Shown here: positions 34,588-43,517 of the stretch, piece by piece
Numbering within the stretch: the stretch's first letter is position 1
Layout: each line of letters opens with the position of its first letter
Origin: Paenibacillus pinisoli
Lineage (GTDB): Bacteria; Bacillota; Bacilli; Paenibacillales; Paenibacillaceae
Direction: 5' to 3'
Length of the DNA: 64,000 nt
Assembly: GCF_003605435.1 (NCBI RefSeq)
Contig: NZ_QXQB01000005.1
Span: 62,001 to 126,000 of the forward strand
Translations under genes and position numbers: made by a program
The notes under the pieces: model-generated
The model's database searches: none
Told to the model about the DNA's origin: nothing
What the model saw: only the letters and a program-made list of their open reading frames with translations

Positions 34588-36007
34588 ACTATCTACTACC
34601 TACTCGTTTGTTTTGGATATATCTGAAGAGATTCTAGAGGGGGTTTGAAACTCCGGATGGTGCAGATTTTCCGAATATAAGTTCCAGGCAAGGAGTTTTT
34701 TGCTGGTATACGGAGTACGTCACGCAACAGATAGCAATAAGGAGGTGCAAGATTCTAATGTAACAACGTAAATTTGATAAAAGCTTTATTTTAACCTGAA
34801 TTACGAAAGTCTCTAGAATCAGTGTTTGAGAAATAGTGACTTTTAATTCCCAACCAAATTTATGGAGAAATGAGCAGTCGCCTTTCCTATATGAAGTAGG
34901 AACGGGAGTATTAAAAACAAATTAAACTACATATAAAATTCTTCTGATGGTCGACAAAGCGCAAATTCGCCAGTCCGAGGTAGGAAACATTAGTTTTACC
35001 CGCAAAAACTAATGCCCTCTAACTCTTCCTAATTTACGGATGACGAAGATACTTGTAGCCTGCCTTCTCAAGTTCGGCAATCTGCCTGTTCCTCGTTTAA
35101 TAACTCGATAACTCGACCGATAAAGATATGCGGGACGTAGAACTAGTTGGCTTGATCGGAAACTAGGCAGTCGTTCTCCAACGATCGATCGGCTGCCTAT
35201 GGTTGGTGCAGGTGGTTATCAAAGCCTTTCTGTACCGACGAGCGTAATGAATTGTTTCGCAAGAAAATCTACCGTCTTTATGTGCACTGCCTTCACAAAG
35301 CTGAACTTTTATGTGATACCCTTCTCGGCTAAGTTAATCGAAGATCGGAGTGTTGCCGAAAGTTCCCTTATACGTAAGAAACGCTTTCTTTGTCCGTACC
35401 AGAGTTGTCAAAAGCGATACGTCAAAGCCTCGCGAAATGAAGGTATGTTTACCCTTGATGCCCCCGGTTGCCGCGACATTTACGTTGCGGATCTTGCCGG
35501 CAGATTACAATTAGCAACTTCAGCGTCTAGACGCTAACGAATAGTAATGCTCGATGGCACTTTTCGAATGCCTATACATGTTTGATACACTGAATCTTTG
35601 CGTAAGAGCATGATCGAAATCGCTATGCCTTGTCAAAGCAGATTGAGATAACTCTTCATGACAATCGAGTTTCAATGTATCGGATACTCCATTCTCTTCA
35701 CGACAAATCGATTAAGACGTTGCGGCAATTGTGTATGGGAAAAAGACGCACCAACCAAGGCGAGCCCTGCATACGTCGTCGAAAAAAAACATTAAATTGG
35801 GTGGAGCTGATTTTTACATTCACCTCACAGTTGACAGTAGAGAATCATCGATTATCTAACATGTCGTGATCAGAGGTTTTTGCTTTCATCTTCACGCGTT
35901 AGCACGGATTCAATCGCTATTGAAGAGCGTCAAATTCGGGAATTGGCTACACTTTGCGATAGAAGCCTTTAAGTATCAGGTAATATTGAACCTACTAGGG
36001 AATATGA
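34588..36007. other. Long decayed stretch without a supportable gene
   Basis: 1.4 kb. Plus-strand frames near 35199-35537 and 35630-35869 lack ribosome-binding sites and recognisable domains. A short minus-strand frame ending at 35034 reads RNRQIAELEKAGYKYLRHP and looks like a broken protein end. Inverted repeats ATTAGTTTT/AAAACTAAT (34989-35013) and AGGCAG/CTGCCT near 35170-35200 are present. This is most likely remains of mobile elements or lost genes at the right side of the acquired cluster. Confidence 0.5.
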
Positions 36008-36718
36008 TTATTCTGATGAATTCCCCTTTGTTGTTGATAAATTGAGTAATTCACTAACCGTTATAATACTGTAACCTTTTTTAAGTATAACAGGTATTAC
36101 TTCCCTTATTGTTTGTACCGTTTGATCTCTGTTTCCTCCACCGTCGTGAAGCAGAATAATTGCACCGTTTTTCAAATGTCGAGTTATTGTGTTAACCATA
36201 ATATCTACGCCCGGTAGTTCCCAATCTTTTACTAACATAGTTCTCGACCATAATACAAACTTATATCCCAATTTTCGAACATTCTCTACTGTATCAGCAG
36301 AAAAGACTCCGTAGGTAGGTCTGAATAATTTACACTTCTCATTTTCTATAACAGAAGCAATTTCAGTTTCTGTCCGAAGCAGTTCCGATAGGAGCTCTGA
36401 TTGAGAGAGGTTATGCAATTCGGGATGTGAAAAAGTATGATTAGCGATTTCATGGCCCTCTTCAATAATCCTTCGAGCCACCTCTGGAAAATAACTTACA
36501 AATTCGCCTAGAACAAAAAAAGTAGCATGAACATTATGTTCTCTTAAGATGTCAAGAATTTGAGGAGTATATTCAATACTAGGCCCATCATCAAATGTTA
36601 GACAAACATATCGTTCTTTATCGTTCAATCCAGTTACCTCAGTAATAATTTGTACATCTAAGTTCATTTCGAGTTTTTGGTCATGACAGAACTTGCGATA
36701 GTCTATTATTTGATTCAT
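36008..36718 (-). CDS. Polysaccharide deacetylase-family protein (NodB domain)
   Basis: 236 residues, start ATG 36718 behind AAGGAGAAGAG. NodB-domain motifs: motif 1 VCLTFDDGPS (Asp-Asp), motif 2 HEIANHTFSHPELHNLS (metal His-x3-His), motif 3 KLFRPTYGVF (RPPYG with Thr for the second Pro), motif 4 FVLWSRTMLVKDWELPG and motif 5 GAIILLHDGGG. The enzyme removes N-acyl groups from amino sugars. No signal peptide or membrane anchor is seen, unlike cell-wall deacetylases, so an intracellular pathway substrate is possible, for instance an acetylated amine of the cluster product. The link to the cluster is by neighbourhood only. Confidence 0.88.
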   Translation of the reverse strand: MNQIIDYRKFCHDQKLEMNLDVQIITEVTGLNDKERYVCLTFDDGPSIEYTPQILDILREHNVHATFFVLGEFVSYFPEVARRIIEEGHEIANHTFSHPELHNLSQSELLSELLRTETEIASVIENEKCKLFRPTYGVFSADTVENVRKLGYKFVLWSRTMLVKDWELPGVDIMVNTITRHLKNGAIILLHDGGGNRDQTVQTIREVIPVILKKGYSIITVSELLNLSTTKGNSSE

Positions 36719-37239
36719 TTACTCTTCTCCTTATCTCTTTTTTTATAATAATGTACTCTCTAAAAATACCGGCATAAAAGAAGAAACAAACACCAATAAG
36801 CATCATATTCCCCGCAATAGGCATCTCAATAATAAACGTAAATGACAGATGCAACACTTGCAGAATTACGTCCGGGTTATGAACCGACTCATTAAGCAAG
36901 TCCAGAAAGTTGCCCTCCTATGCCACACAAAGTTCCAAGGATAAAAGCAGTAAGGACAAACAAAAATCCTCTCCATTGCAAAACTAGTTCGTAGTCGTAA
37001 TCAGCAAATGCCATTACTGATTTGGTAGCACAAAATAACGGAAGACGTAAATGTGTAAGTTGAATAGACAACTGAGACCATACGAGACATAGGGAAACGA
37101 CTGTCACTATACTCAAATTCAAGCTAACCACCGCGGATACCTTAACCCTAAAACTTCCGAGGTAAGCACAAAAATTATACGGTACTCTTAACATTCCAAA
37201 CCAAACCGGATCGAAGCCAGACACAATCGAGAAAGACAA
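36681..37239 (-). pseudogene. Possible broken membrane-protein gene
   Basis: Two overlapping minus-strand frames contain hydrophobic segments. The upstream one has IVSGFDPVWFGMLRV, recalling DctM-type permeases, and ends in FVLTAFILGTLCGIGGQ. The downstream one, ending at 36681, has VILQVLHLSFTFIIEMP and MMLIGVCFFFYAGIF with a basic tail. A frameshift near 36895 would join them. They lie between the deacetylase and the F5/8C protein. No whole family can be assigned. The last codons overlap the deacetylase start, so the final part may still be translated. Confidence 0.3.
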
Positions 37240-37350
37240 GGTAATCCGGTAGACGATGATTTGCCGAGTCCGCAGTTGAGCAATATATCAAATGATTCTG
37301 TACTGCACTGAATATTGTGGCGACGGATCTTGGCTTAGCTAATAGGATAT

Positions 37351-38991
37351 CTACTTGAATACTGAGATATTCCACAAGGAGTACCCAAAAGGCGTTCCTT
37401 TTTCCTCACAATAAATACGCAAGTATTTTCCTTCTCCGTGAACATTAATAGTCACTTTACCGCCAACCCCCTCACCATTGGAATAGATTTCGACCCAGTT
37501 GCTAGAATCATATGATGTTTGCAATCTGTATTTTTTCGCATATGCGGCTTCCCAATGCAAGATAATCTTGGAAAATATTATTACCTTGTTGAAATCAATG
37601 CAGATCCAAGCGATAGCTTCATCCGCGTTGCTGCTCCATCTTGTGTCAAGTTTACCGTCGACGATACTCTCTTTGCAGAAAAAAGTATTTTCGTCCGACG
37701 AAGAAAATACTTCTTTAAATAAAGCAAGATTATTATTCTCTTGTGGATCAAAATAGACATGCAAAGCCTCGCTAAGTTCACTTTTATGACCAAAAATATC
37801 TTTGGCTTTCACCGCTATTTCGTATGTATTTTTGGGTTCAACGCCTTTGATTACAAAATATCGCGAGGCTGTTGTCCCAACCAGTGCCCCATTTTTGAAA
37901 ACTTCATATGAATTGGACCAAACGTTGTCGAGTTGTTCTTCCCAACCGATTTTCAATGTCGAATCGCTGGATCCAAGGAGAATGGGTTTTGGACGCACTT
38001 TTTGAAGCTGATAGGAATTGATTTTTAGTAAATGATCATCTCCATTTTTTAATATATTTATTGCATCAAACTCCATCGTCTTTATTCTGCAAACTTGATG
38101 AACGAAGTGTTGCCTCGAGATTTCCCCTTTCAAGTTTGCCTTGGCTAATGATAGTTTTAATCCTTCAACCCGTTTTGATATCTCTATATATAATTGTGGA
38201 TATAACTTATTTATCTCGAATGCTTCCAAAGACTTTGCAAATAAGTGTCTAGACCCGGCAATTATGCTGAACGCATCATCCAAATATGGAAACAGTTCGT
38301 CAAGTCTGGACTCAATGGCATCTTCAGAACTGAAAAAATCAACTAAATAATCATAGAATGATAGTTTATCTTCATAACTATGAATAAATCGAACCAGAAG
38401 CTCTTCGAATCGACTAACAACCTCAGTATTTATCTCGTAGTTATGAAAATCCAAATAATACAGATACTTCTTGTGAGGCTTGGCGTTGTCGCAACATAAT
38501 TCTATTTCGTGAAAGTTGTAAGAGATTCCTTGAATAGTTGGAATGTCATCGATCAAATATGTGTGATCATCTATACTCGATACTATCTGGAGGGAGTGAT
38601 TCAAGTTCGGGTCTAAATTAAGATTGTGAGAAACGTGTTTGTTATCTACCCAAATAAACACTGAAGTATGATGAATTAATAGGTCGTTTAGTATTTCTTT
38701 AACGTTGATTAACTTTTCGAAGGGAAGGAAATATGCTGCTATTCCACATGCTTCCCAACTATTTGGCAAATTTGAGGAGAAAGTCCATTTTCGTTTTCGG
38801 TTAATTATGATTTCCGTAAACACGTTGTCTGAGCTTTCGAGCGCATTGTAGTAGAAATATTCAATCGATATTCCATTCTGAAGCAGATGGTTGTAAAGCT
38901 GTATCTTCCTACAGCTTAAATAATTTAATGAGGGATTTTTAAAGACATTTTCCACAGACACACCACCCACGGATAAATATTTATTACACAA
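37351..38991 (-). CDS. BtrH-type papain-fold domain fused to FN3 and F5/8C domains
   Basis: Up to 546 residues. No ATG start is available: the frame opens with TTG 38991, and GTG 38955 has a better site (GGGTGGT). N-terminal residues 15-160 follow the BtrH_N pattern: Cys27 in NYLSCRKIQLYNHLLQNG, HTSVFIWVDNKHVSHN, His132 in NHSLQIVSSI and Asp148 in TYLIDDI. A helical middle region (about 170-325) comes next. A fibronectin type III domain follows (about 335-420, LKIGWEEQLDNVW ... YEIAVKAKD). Last is an F5/8 type C discoidin domain (about 430-546, LDTRWSSNADEAIAWICIDF and LHWEAAYAKKYRLQTS). There is no signal peptide, odd for discoidin domains. Possibly an acyltransferase with a built-in carbohydrate-recognition module. 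Role in the cluster is inferred. Confidence 0.7.
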   Translation of the reverse strand: MCNKYLSVGGVSVENVFKNPSLNYLSCRKIQLYNHLLQNGISIEYFYYNALESSDNVFTEIIINRKRKWTFSSNLPNSWEACGIAAYFLPFEKLINVKEILNDLLIHHTSVFIWVDNKHVSHNLNLDPNLNHSLQIVSSIDDHTYLIDDIPTIQGISYNFHEIELCCDNAKPHKKYLYYLDFHNYEINTEVVSRFEELLVRFIHSYEDKLSFYDYLVDFFSSEDAIESRLDELFPYLDDAFSIIAGSRHLFAKSLEAFEINKLYPQLYIEISKRVEGLKLSLAKANLKGEISRQHFVHQVCRIKTMEFDAINILKNGDDHLLKINSYQLQKVRPKPILLGSSDSTLKIGWEEQLDNVWSNSYEVFKNGALVGTTASRYFVIKGVEPKNTYEIAVKAKDIFGHKSELSEALHVYFDPQENNNLALFKEVFSSSDENTFFCKESIVDGKLDTRWSSNADEAIAWICIDFNKVIIFSKIILHWEAAYAKKYRLQTSYDSSNWVEIYSNGEGVGGKVTINVHGEGKYLRIYCEEKGTPFGYSLWNISVFK

Positions 38992-39389
38992 TTCATAAAA
39001 CCATCAATTAAATACATATCGAACTAAGAACGATTTAAATGAATCGAATTACATAAACGTAAGTATGTTGAAAAGTATATTTGTTCTATGAATAAATGAC
39101 TTTCCTTAAAATATTAATTCTTGTAATTAATTCTAGCATATTTTGTGAAACCTTTGAATATCAGAAATCAACTTTTTTTTATAAAAATCTACTGTAAATA
39201 TGAAATAATACAAATATAAACAAAATATGAACTTTGATCCATTGCGAGCGTTGTTATTATATCTATAAATAATAATAGACTTTTTAGCTTGATTCGACCT
39301 TATCAACAACAACTGCACAATGCTGCTATAATGCGCTTTCATTCAAAATTATTCATGCTATTTATTGCGTCATCATAACATGTTGTCAA
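38992..39389. other. AT-rich boundary between cluster and mannitol operon
   Basis: About 400 bp, very AT-rich, no gene with a ribosome-binding site on either strand. Composition changes sharply to higher GC at the mannitol genes, so this is the likely right edge of the acquired block. Confidence 0.5.
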
Positions 39390-39410
39390 CAGCTTTCATG
39401 ACGAAAGCTG
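39390..39410 (+). promoter_or_regulatory. Hairpin upstream of the mannitol promoter
   Basis: CAGCTTTC-ATGAC-GAAAGCTG is a perfect 8-bp inverted repeat followed by CTTTTCATTT. It sits about 20 bp before the cre box. It may be a weak terminator shielding the operon or an activator site for MtlR. Position alone cannot decide. Confidence 0.4.
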
Positions 39411-39429
39411 CTTTTCATTTGATTGAATT

Positions 39430-39449
39430 TGAAAACGCTTACGTATTAT
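39430..39449 (+). promoter_or_regulatory. cre box overlapping the mannitol operon promoter
   Basis: TGAAAACGCTTACG (39430-39443) matches the CcpA consensus at 13 of 14 positions. TATTAT (39444-39449) directly after it is a likely -10 element, so CcpA binding would block initiation. This is classical catabolite repression of a sugar-alcohol operon. Confidence 0.75.
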
Positions 39450-39510
39450 GATGACTACAGATTTAAGAAACCCTACTGATTTATAAACCCTACAAGGAGG
39501 TTAACTGATC

Positions 39511-40950
39511 ATGAGTCAACAACAGCAATCAGCTTCCGAACAAGGCGGAGCCAAAGTTGCCATTCAGAAATTCGGACGATTTTTGAGCGGCATGGTTATG
39601 CCCAATATCGGCGCTTTTATTGCTTGGGGCTTGATCACTGCCCTATTCATCCCAACGGGATGGTTCCCGAATGAAAGTCTGGCGGCGCTCGTCGGACCTA
39701 TGATTACCTATCTCCTTCCGATTCTGATCGGATATACGGGCGGTCAGATGATCCATGGCACGCGGGGCGGTGTCATCGGCGCTGTAGCTACAATGGGCGT
39801 CATTGTCGGCTCGGATATACCGATGTTCCTGGGAGCCATGATTATCGGTCCGCTGGCCGCATGGATTCTTAAGAAGTTCGATCAGTCGATTGAAGGCAAA
39901 ATTCCTTCCGGATTCGAGATGCTGATCAACAACTTCTCCTCCGGCATTATCGGCGGTCTGCTGGCGCTCGGCGCATACAAAGGCATCGGACCAGTCGTTG
40001 AGATGATCAGCAAAGGACTCGCGAACGGCGTTCAATGGCTGATTGACGCGGGACTGCTGCCGCTCACGAATGTCATTATCGAGCCGGCTAAAGTATTGTT
40101 CCTGAACAATGCCATCAACCACGGCGTGCTAGGTCCGATCGCACTGGATCAGGCGACAAAGGCTGGACAATCGATCATCTTCATGCTTGAATCGAATCCG
40201 GGTCCTGGCCTTGGCATCTTGCTCGCGTTCTGGCTGTTCGGACGCGGTGCTGCCAAGCAATCCGCTCCAGGCGCGGTTGTCATTCACTTCTTGGGCGGTA
40301 TTCACGAGATTTACTTCCCGTATATCTTGATGAACCCAAGACTGATTCTGGCAGCGATTGCCGGCGGTGTTGCCGGTACATTCACCTTTGTCCTGTTCGG
40401 CGCAGGCCTTGTTGCTACCCCTTCACCGGGCAGCATCTTCGCTTACTTTGCCATGACGCCTAAGGGCGGCTGGCTGCCGATGCTTAGCGGCGTTGTTGTA
40501 GCAACGGTCGTATCGTTCCTCGTGGCTGCCCTGCTGATGAAGACATCCAAGCAGAAGGACGGCGAAGAAGACCTGGAATCCGCACAGGCTAAAATGAAAG
40601 AAATGAAAGCTCAATCCAAAGGTACAGCAGCAGTTGCAACGCCTGCTCCAGAAGCTGCGCCAAGAACTGCACAGAATGTACAAAAGATCGTATTTGCTTG
40701 CGACGCAGGCATGGGTTCAAGCGCGATGGGCGCCTCGATCTTGCGCAAGAAGATGACGAAAGCCGGCATCGATGTAACGGTGATCAACACGGCGATCAAT
40801 GATCTTCCTGGCGACGCGGATATCGTCATTACCCATAAGACGCTGACAGACCGTGCGCGTCTGAAGGTCCCTGCAGCGGAGCATATCTCGATCGATGATT
40901 TCTTGAAAAGCCCTGAGTACGACGAGTTAGTAAGCCGTTTAGGCACATAA
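39511..40950 (+). CDS. mtlA: Mannitol-specific PTS enzyme IICB
   Basis: 479 residues, start behind AAGGAGGTTAACTG. Residues about 20-345 form the membrane IIC domain with FGRFLSGMVMPNIGAFIAWG, the mannitol-site region HFLGGIHEIYFPYILMNPRL and several membrane helices. A linker rich in Ala/Pro/Lys follows, then the cytoplasmic IIB domain with the phospho-cysteine in IVFACDAGMGSSAMGASILR. It imports mannitol and phosphorylates it to mannitol-1-phosphate. The IIA domain is encoded separately at 43083, as in Bacillus. First gene of the operon. Confidence 0.96.
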   Translation: MSQQQQSASEQGGAKVAIQKFGRFLSGMVMPNIGAFIAWGLITALFIPTGWFPNESLAALVGPMITYLLPILIGYTGGQMIHGTRGGVIGAVATMGVIVGSDIPMFLGAMIIGPLAAWILKKFDQSIEGKIPSGFEMLINNFSSGIIGGLLALGAYKGIGPVVEMISKGLANGVQWLIDAGLLPLTNVIIEPAKVLFLNNAINHGVLGPIALDQATKAGQSIIFMLESNPGPGLGILLAFWLFGRGAAKQSAPGAVVIHFLGGIHEIYFPYILMNPRLILAAIAGGVAGTFTFVLFGAGLVATPSPGSIFAYFAMTPKGGWLPMLSGVVVATVVSFLVAALLMKTSKQKDGEEDLESAQAKMKEMKAQSKGTAAVATPAPEAAPRTAQNVQKIVFACDAGMGSSAMGASILRKKMTKAGIDVTVINTAINDLPGDADIVITHKTLTDRARLKVPAAEHISIDDFLKSPEYDELVSRLGT

Positions 40951-41022
40951 TAAGAATCCGTAACGCTGGCGTCTATGAACGCCCGCGTTACGTTAATTTT
41001 CCGTAAAGGAGGCCGCCGGACT

Positions 41023-43086
41023 ATGAAAGTATCCAATAGACAGCGCAAAATATTGGAGCTGCTGCTTAGCCGGCAGGACGAAATGACAGCTGAACAGCTG
41101 GGCCAAATGATTGGCATCAGCTCCAGAACAGTTCATCGCGAGCTCCAAATCCTGGATCCGGTATTGGCCGGTTACGATCTTGCTCTGGTGAGGAAATCCG
41201 GCTCAGGCATCAGGCTTATGGGCGATCAGCGCAGCCTTGGCCAGTTCCAGGAACAACTGCGGAGATCCGATACCGAGACGTATTCGCCGGAAGAACGCAA
41301 GGTGCTTATTCTGTGCCATCTGCTCAGCAATGACGAGCCGATCAAGCTCTTCTCCCTTGCAAGCGAGGTTCAAGCTGCAATCCCAACTGTCAGCAGAGAT
41401 CTGGAGGAGCTGGAGTCGTCGTTGGCCAGCAGCGGTCTTGCCCTGGTTCGCAGACGCGGTTACGGCATCGAGATAACCGGCGAAGAATCTGACCGCCGCA
41501 ATTTTATCGTTAAGCTGGCGGAGGAATATATAGATGATTTTTTGGGCGCATTATCCCGGAAAGAGATTTGGCCCACCACTCACGAGCTGCTGAAGCTCGT
41601 TGGCCACGATGCTTTGTTTTCAGTTGAACGCACCTTATGGCAGCTGGATGAGAATTGGGTCAGGCGCTTAAGAGAAGCCGATTATAACCGGCTTCTTGTT
41701 CGGCTCTCTGTGGCCTTTATCCGTATCCAAAAAGGAGATTTGATCTCATCAACGAGCCGTATGTCCTCTGTCATTCTTAGCGAAGAAAGCAAGCAAAAGC
41801 TGAATGCCCTCGCCTCTTCCCTAGGCATCGATGAATTGCCTGATGAAGAGCTTATATATATGCAATCGCTGCTGGATCAGGCCAAAGAAAAAGAAAGGCG
41901 CAGCGCATCTGCACTGTTGGAGCAATATGGACTCGGTCTCGCTGAGCGTGCGATTTCACTTATTCGCCTGATGGAAGAAGAATCGGGAACTCCCTTTCAC
42001 AAGGATCGAACGCTGCTTGAAGGCTTAATCAGTCATCTGGGCCATGCGCTTGAGCGACTGCAACAAGGTGAGACGATTCGGAACCCCCTGCTTGCGCAGA
42101 TCAAAAACGATTACGAATCCCTATTGGAATCAACCATTGGCAGCGCAGCCAAAGCATGGCCCGACATCGTTATCCCCGAAGAAGAAGCCGGATACTTGGC
42201 GATGCACTTCGGAGCAGCCATCGAACGCTGGAAGCTGGTCCCCCGTCAAGTAAGGGCGCTGCTGGTCTGCACGAGCGGAATCGGTTCCTCCAAGCTGCTA
42301 GCCGTTCGTATCGTGAAGGAAGTCCCTCAAGTCGATCTGCTTGGCCACTACTCCTGGTATGAAGCATCCCGCATGCCGAGTGAGAAATATGACTTGATTA
42401 TTTCTACGGTGGATTTGCCTATTGAGCCGGACCGTTACATTAAGCTCAGTCCCCTTCTGACCAAAGACGAAGCTGAACGGCTGCGAGGGCATATCCGCGA
42501 ACTCTCCTTCACACCTGAGATTGCGGCTCATGAGGAGCAGCAGCAGGATGCTTGGCAGCGGCTTAATTTGCTCAACCGTTATGCGATGGAGACCGTCATG
42601 ATTTTAGAGACGTTCCATGTCTATGAATTGGACAGCGGGCGCTCGCCAAGGCTTGAGCAGCTTCTGAAGGATGCGCTGCCGATTATGCTTCAGGACCACG
42701 GACAGGAGCACGCCAATGCGATTGCCGATCTGCTCATCCAGCGTGAGCAACAAGGCAGCGTCTTCATACCCGATACGAGCCTCGCGATGTTCCATACTCG
42801 CAGCGAGCTTGTTGCAAAGCCAATGATATCGTTGTTCCGCCTGCATGAGCCTCTTCTTCTTAATGATCAGGAAGGGCAAATCGCCACGCAGTTTCTGATC
42901 ATGCTTGCTCCTGCAGGGCTTAACCGGATTGGATTGGAGCTGCTTAGCGAGATTAGCGCAATGCTGCTGCAGTCCGAGATGAACCAGCTATTGATCGAAG
43001 GAGAATCGGAGAAGATCCGCTCCTTCATGTCCCGCCAACTAGAGATATACATGAAATCCAAATTGGAATGGAGAGAATCAACATGA
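41023..43086 (+). CDS. mtlR: Mannitol operon activator MtlR (PRD-containing BglG/MtlR family)
   Basis: 687 residues from ATG 41023, behind AAAGGAGG; the frame is open to 40975 without a site. Order: two helix-turn-helix segments (MTAEQLGQMIGISSRTVHRE and IPTVSRDLEELES), PRD1 and PRD2 (about 190-400) with conserved histidines such as ISHLGHALERL and LAMHFGAAIERW, an EIIB-like domain with Cys in LLVCTSGIGSSKLLAVRIVK, and an EIIA-like C-terminal domain with MFHTRSELV. Its activity is set by PTS phosphorylation of the PRDs and EII-like domains. It activates the mtl promoter. Here it lies inside the operon rather than at a distance as in Bacillus subtilis. Confidence 0.93.
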   Translation: MKVSNRQRKILELLLSRQDEMTAEQLGQMIGISSRTVHRELQILDPVLAGYDLALVRKSGSGIRLMGDQRSLGQFQEQLRRSDTETYSPEERKVLILCHLLSNDEPIKLFSLASEVQAAIPTVSRDLEELESSLASSGLALVRRRGYGIEITGEESDRRNFIVKLAEEYIDDFLGALSRKEIWPTTHELLKLVGHDALFSVERTLWQLDENWVRRLREADYNRLLVRLSVAFIRIQKGDLISSTSRMSSVILSEESKQKLNALASSLGIDELPDEELIYMQSLLDQAKEKERRSASALLEQYGLGLAERAISLIRLMEEESGTPFHKDRTLLEGLISHLGHALERLQQGETIRNPLLAQIKNDYESLLESTIGSAAKAWPDIVIPEEEAGYLAMHFGAAIERWKLVPRQVRALLVCTSGIGSSKLLAVRIVKEVPQVDLLGHYSWYEASRMPSEKYDLIISTVDLPIEPDRYIKLSPLLTKDEAERLRGHIRELSFTPEIAAHEEQQQDAWQRLNLLNRYAMETVMILETFHVYELDSGRSPRLEQLLKDALPIMLQDHGQEHANAIADLLIQREQQGSVFIPDTSLAMFHTRSELVAKPMISLFRLHEPLLLNDQEGQIATQFLIMLAPAGLNRIGLELLSEISAMLLQSEMNQLLIEGESEKIRSFMSRQLEIYMKSKLEWREST

Positions 43087-43517
43087 GCATACTGACAACT
43101 AACACCATTATCTTGAACGCAACCGCAGCCGATAAATTCGAAGCGATCCGCCTTGCCGGCCAATTGCTGGTCGATGCAGGCCATGTGCCGCCGGCGTATG
43201 TAGACAAGATGATTGAACGTGAAGAGGTCTCCTCTACCTACCTGGGCGGCGGCCTGGCTATGCCCCATGGCACTAATGATTCCAAGAGCCTGATTCAATC
43301 GACTGGCATCTCTGTAGTTGTCCTTGCAAGCGAAGTCGACTTCGGCGGCGAAGCGGCCCGCCTTGTTATCGGCCTTGCCGCTGTCGGCGACGAGCATCTG
43401 GACCTGCTGTCCAGCCTTGCTGTGCTTGTATCGGATGAAGATGATATGGAGCGAATCTTGAACGCTTCCAGCAAAGAAGAACTCCTTCGCATCTTCGAAG
43501 AAGGTATGGAATCATGA
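43083..43517 (+). CDS. mtlF: Mannitol-specific PTS enzyme IIA
   Basis: 144 residues from ATG 43083, which overlaps the mtlR stop (ATGA) behind GGAGAG. Phosphorylated histidine in GGGLAMPHGTNDSKSLI, with EREEVSSTYLGGG just before, as in EIIA(Mtl)/EIIA(Fru) proteins. It passes phosphate from HPr to the IIB cysteine of MtlA. Length is normal. Next gene overlaps by 4 nt. Confidence 0.95.
   Translation: MSILTTNTIILNATAADKFEAIRLAGQLLVDAGHVPPAYVDKMIEREEVSSTYLGGGLAMPHGTNDSKSLIQSTGISVVVLASEVDFGGEAARLVIGLAAVGDEHLDLLSSLAVLVSDEDDMERILNASSKEELLRIFEEGMES

Noticed and set aside
35199..35869. Two plus-strand frames of 112 and 79 codons in the gene-poor stretch
   Set aside because: They have no ribosome-binding sites, no domain and mixed composition. 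I considered IS30-like transposase remnants but could not support any motif.
36892..37239. Complete TRAP transporter large permease (DctM)
   Set aside because: Only a short GFDPVWFG-type match is seen; the rest does not follow the family, so I list it only as a possible broken membrane gene.
14408..38991. Calling the cluster a butirosin cluster
   Set aside because: There are no 2-deoxystreptamine genes, no BtrG-type cyclotransferase and no glycosyltransferases. Only the carrier-protein side-chain logic is shared.
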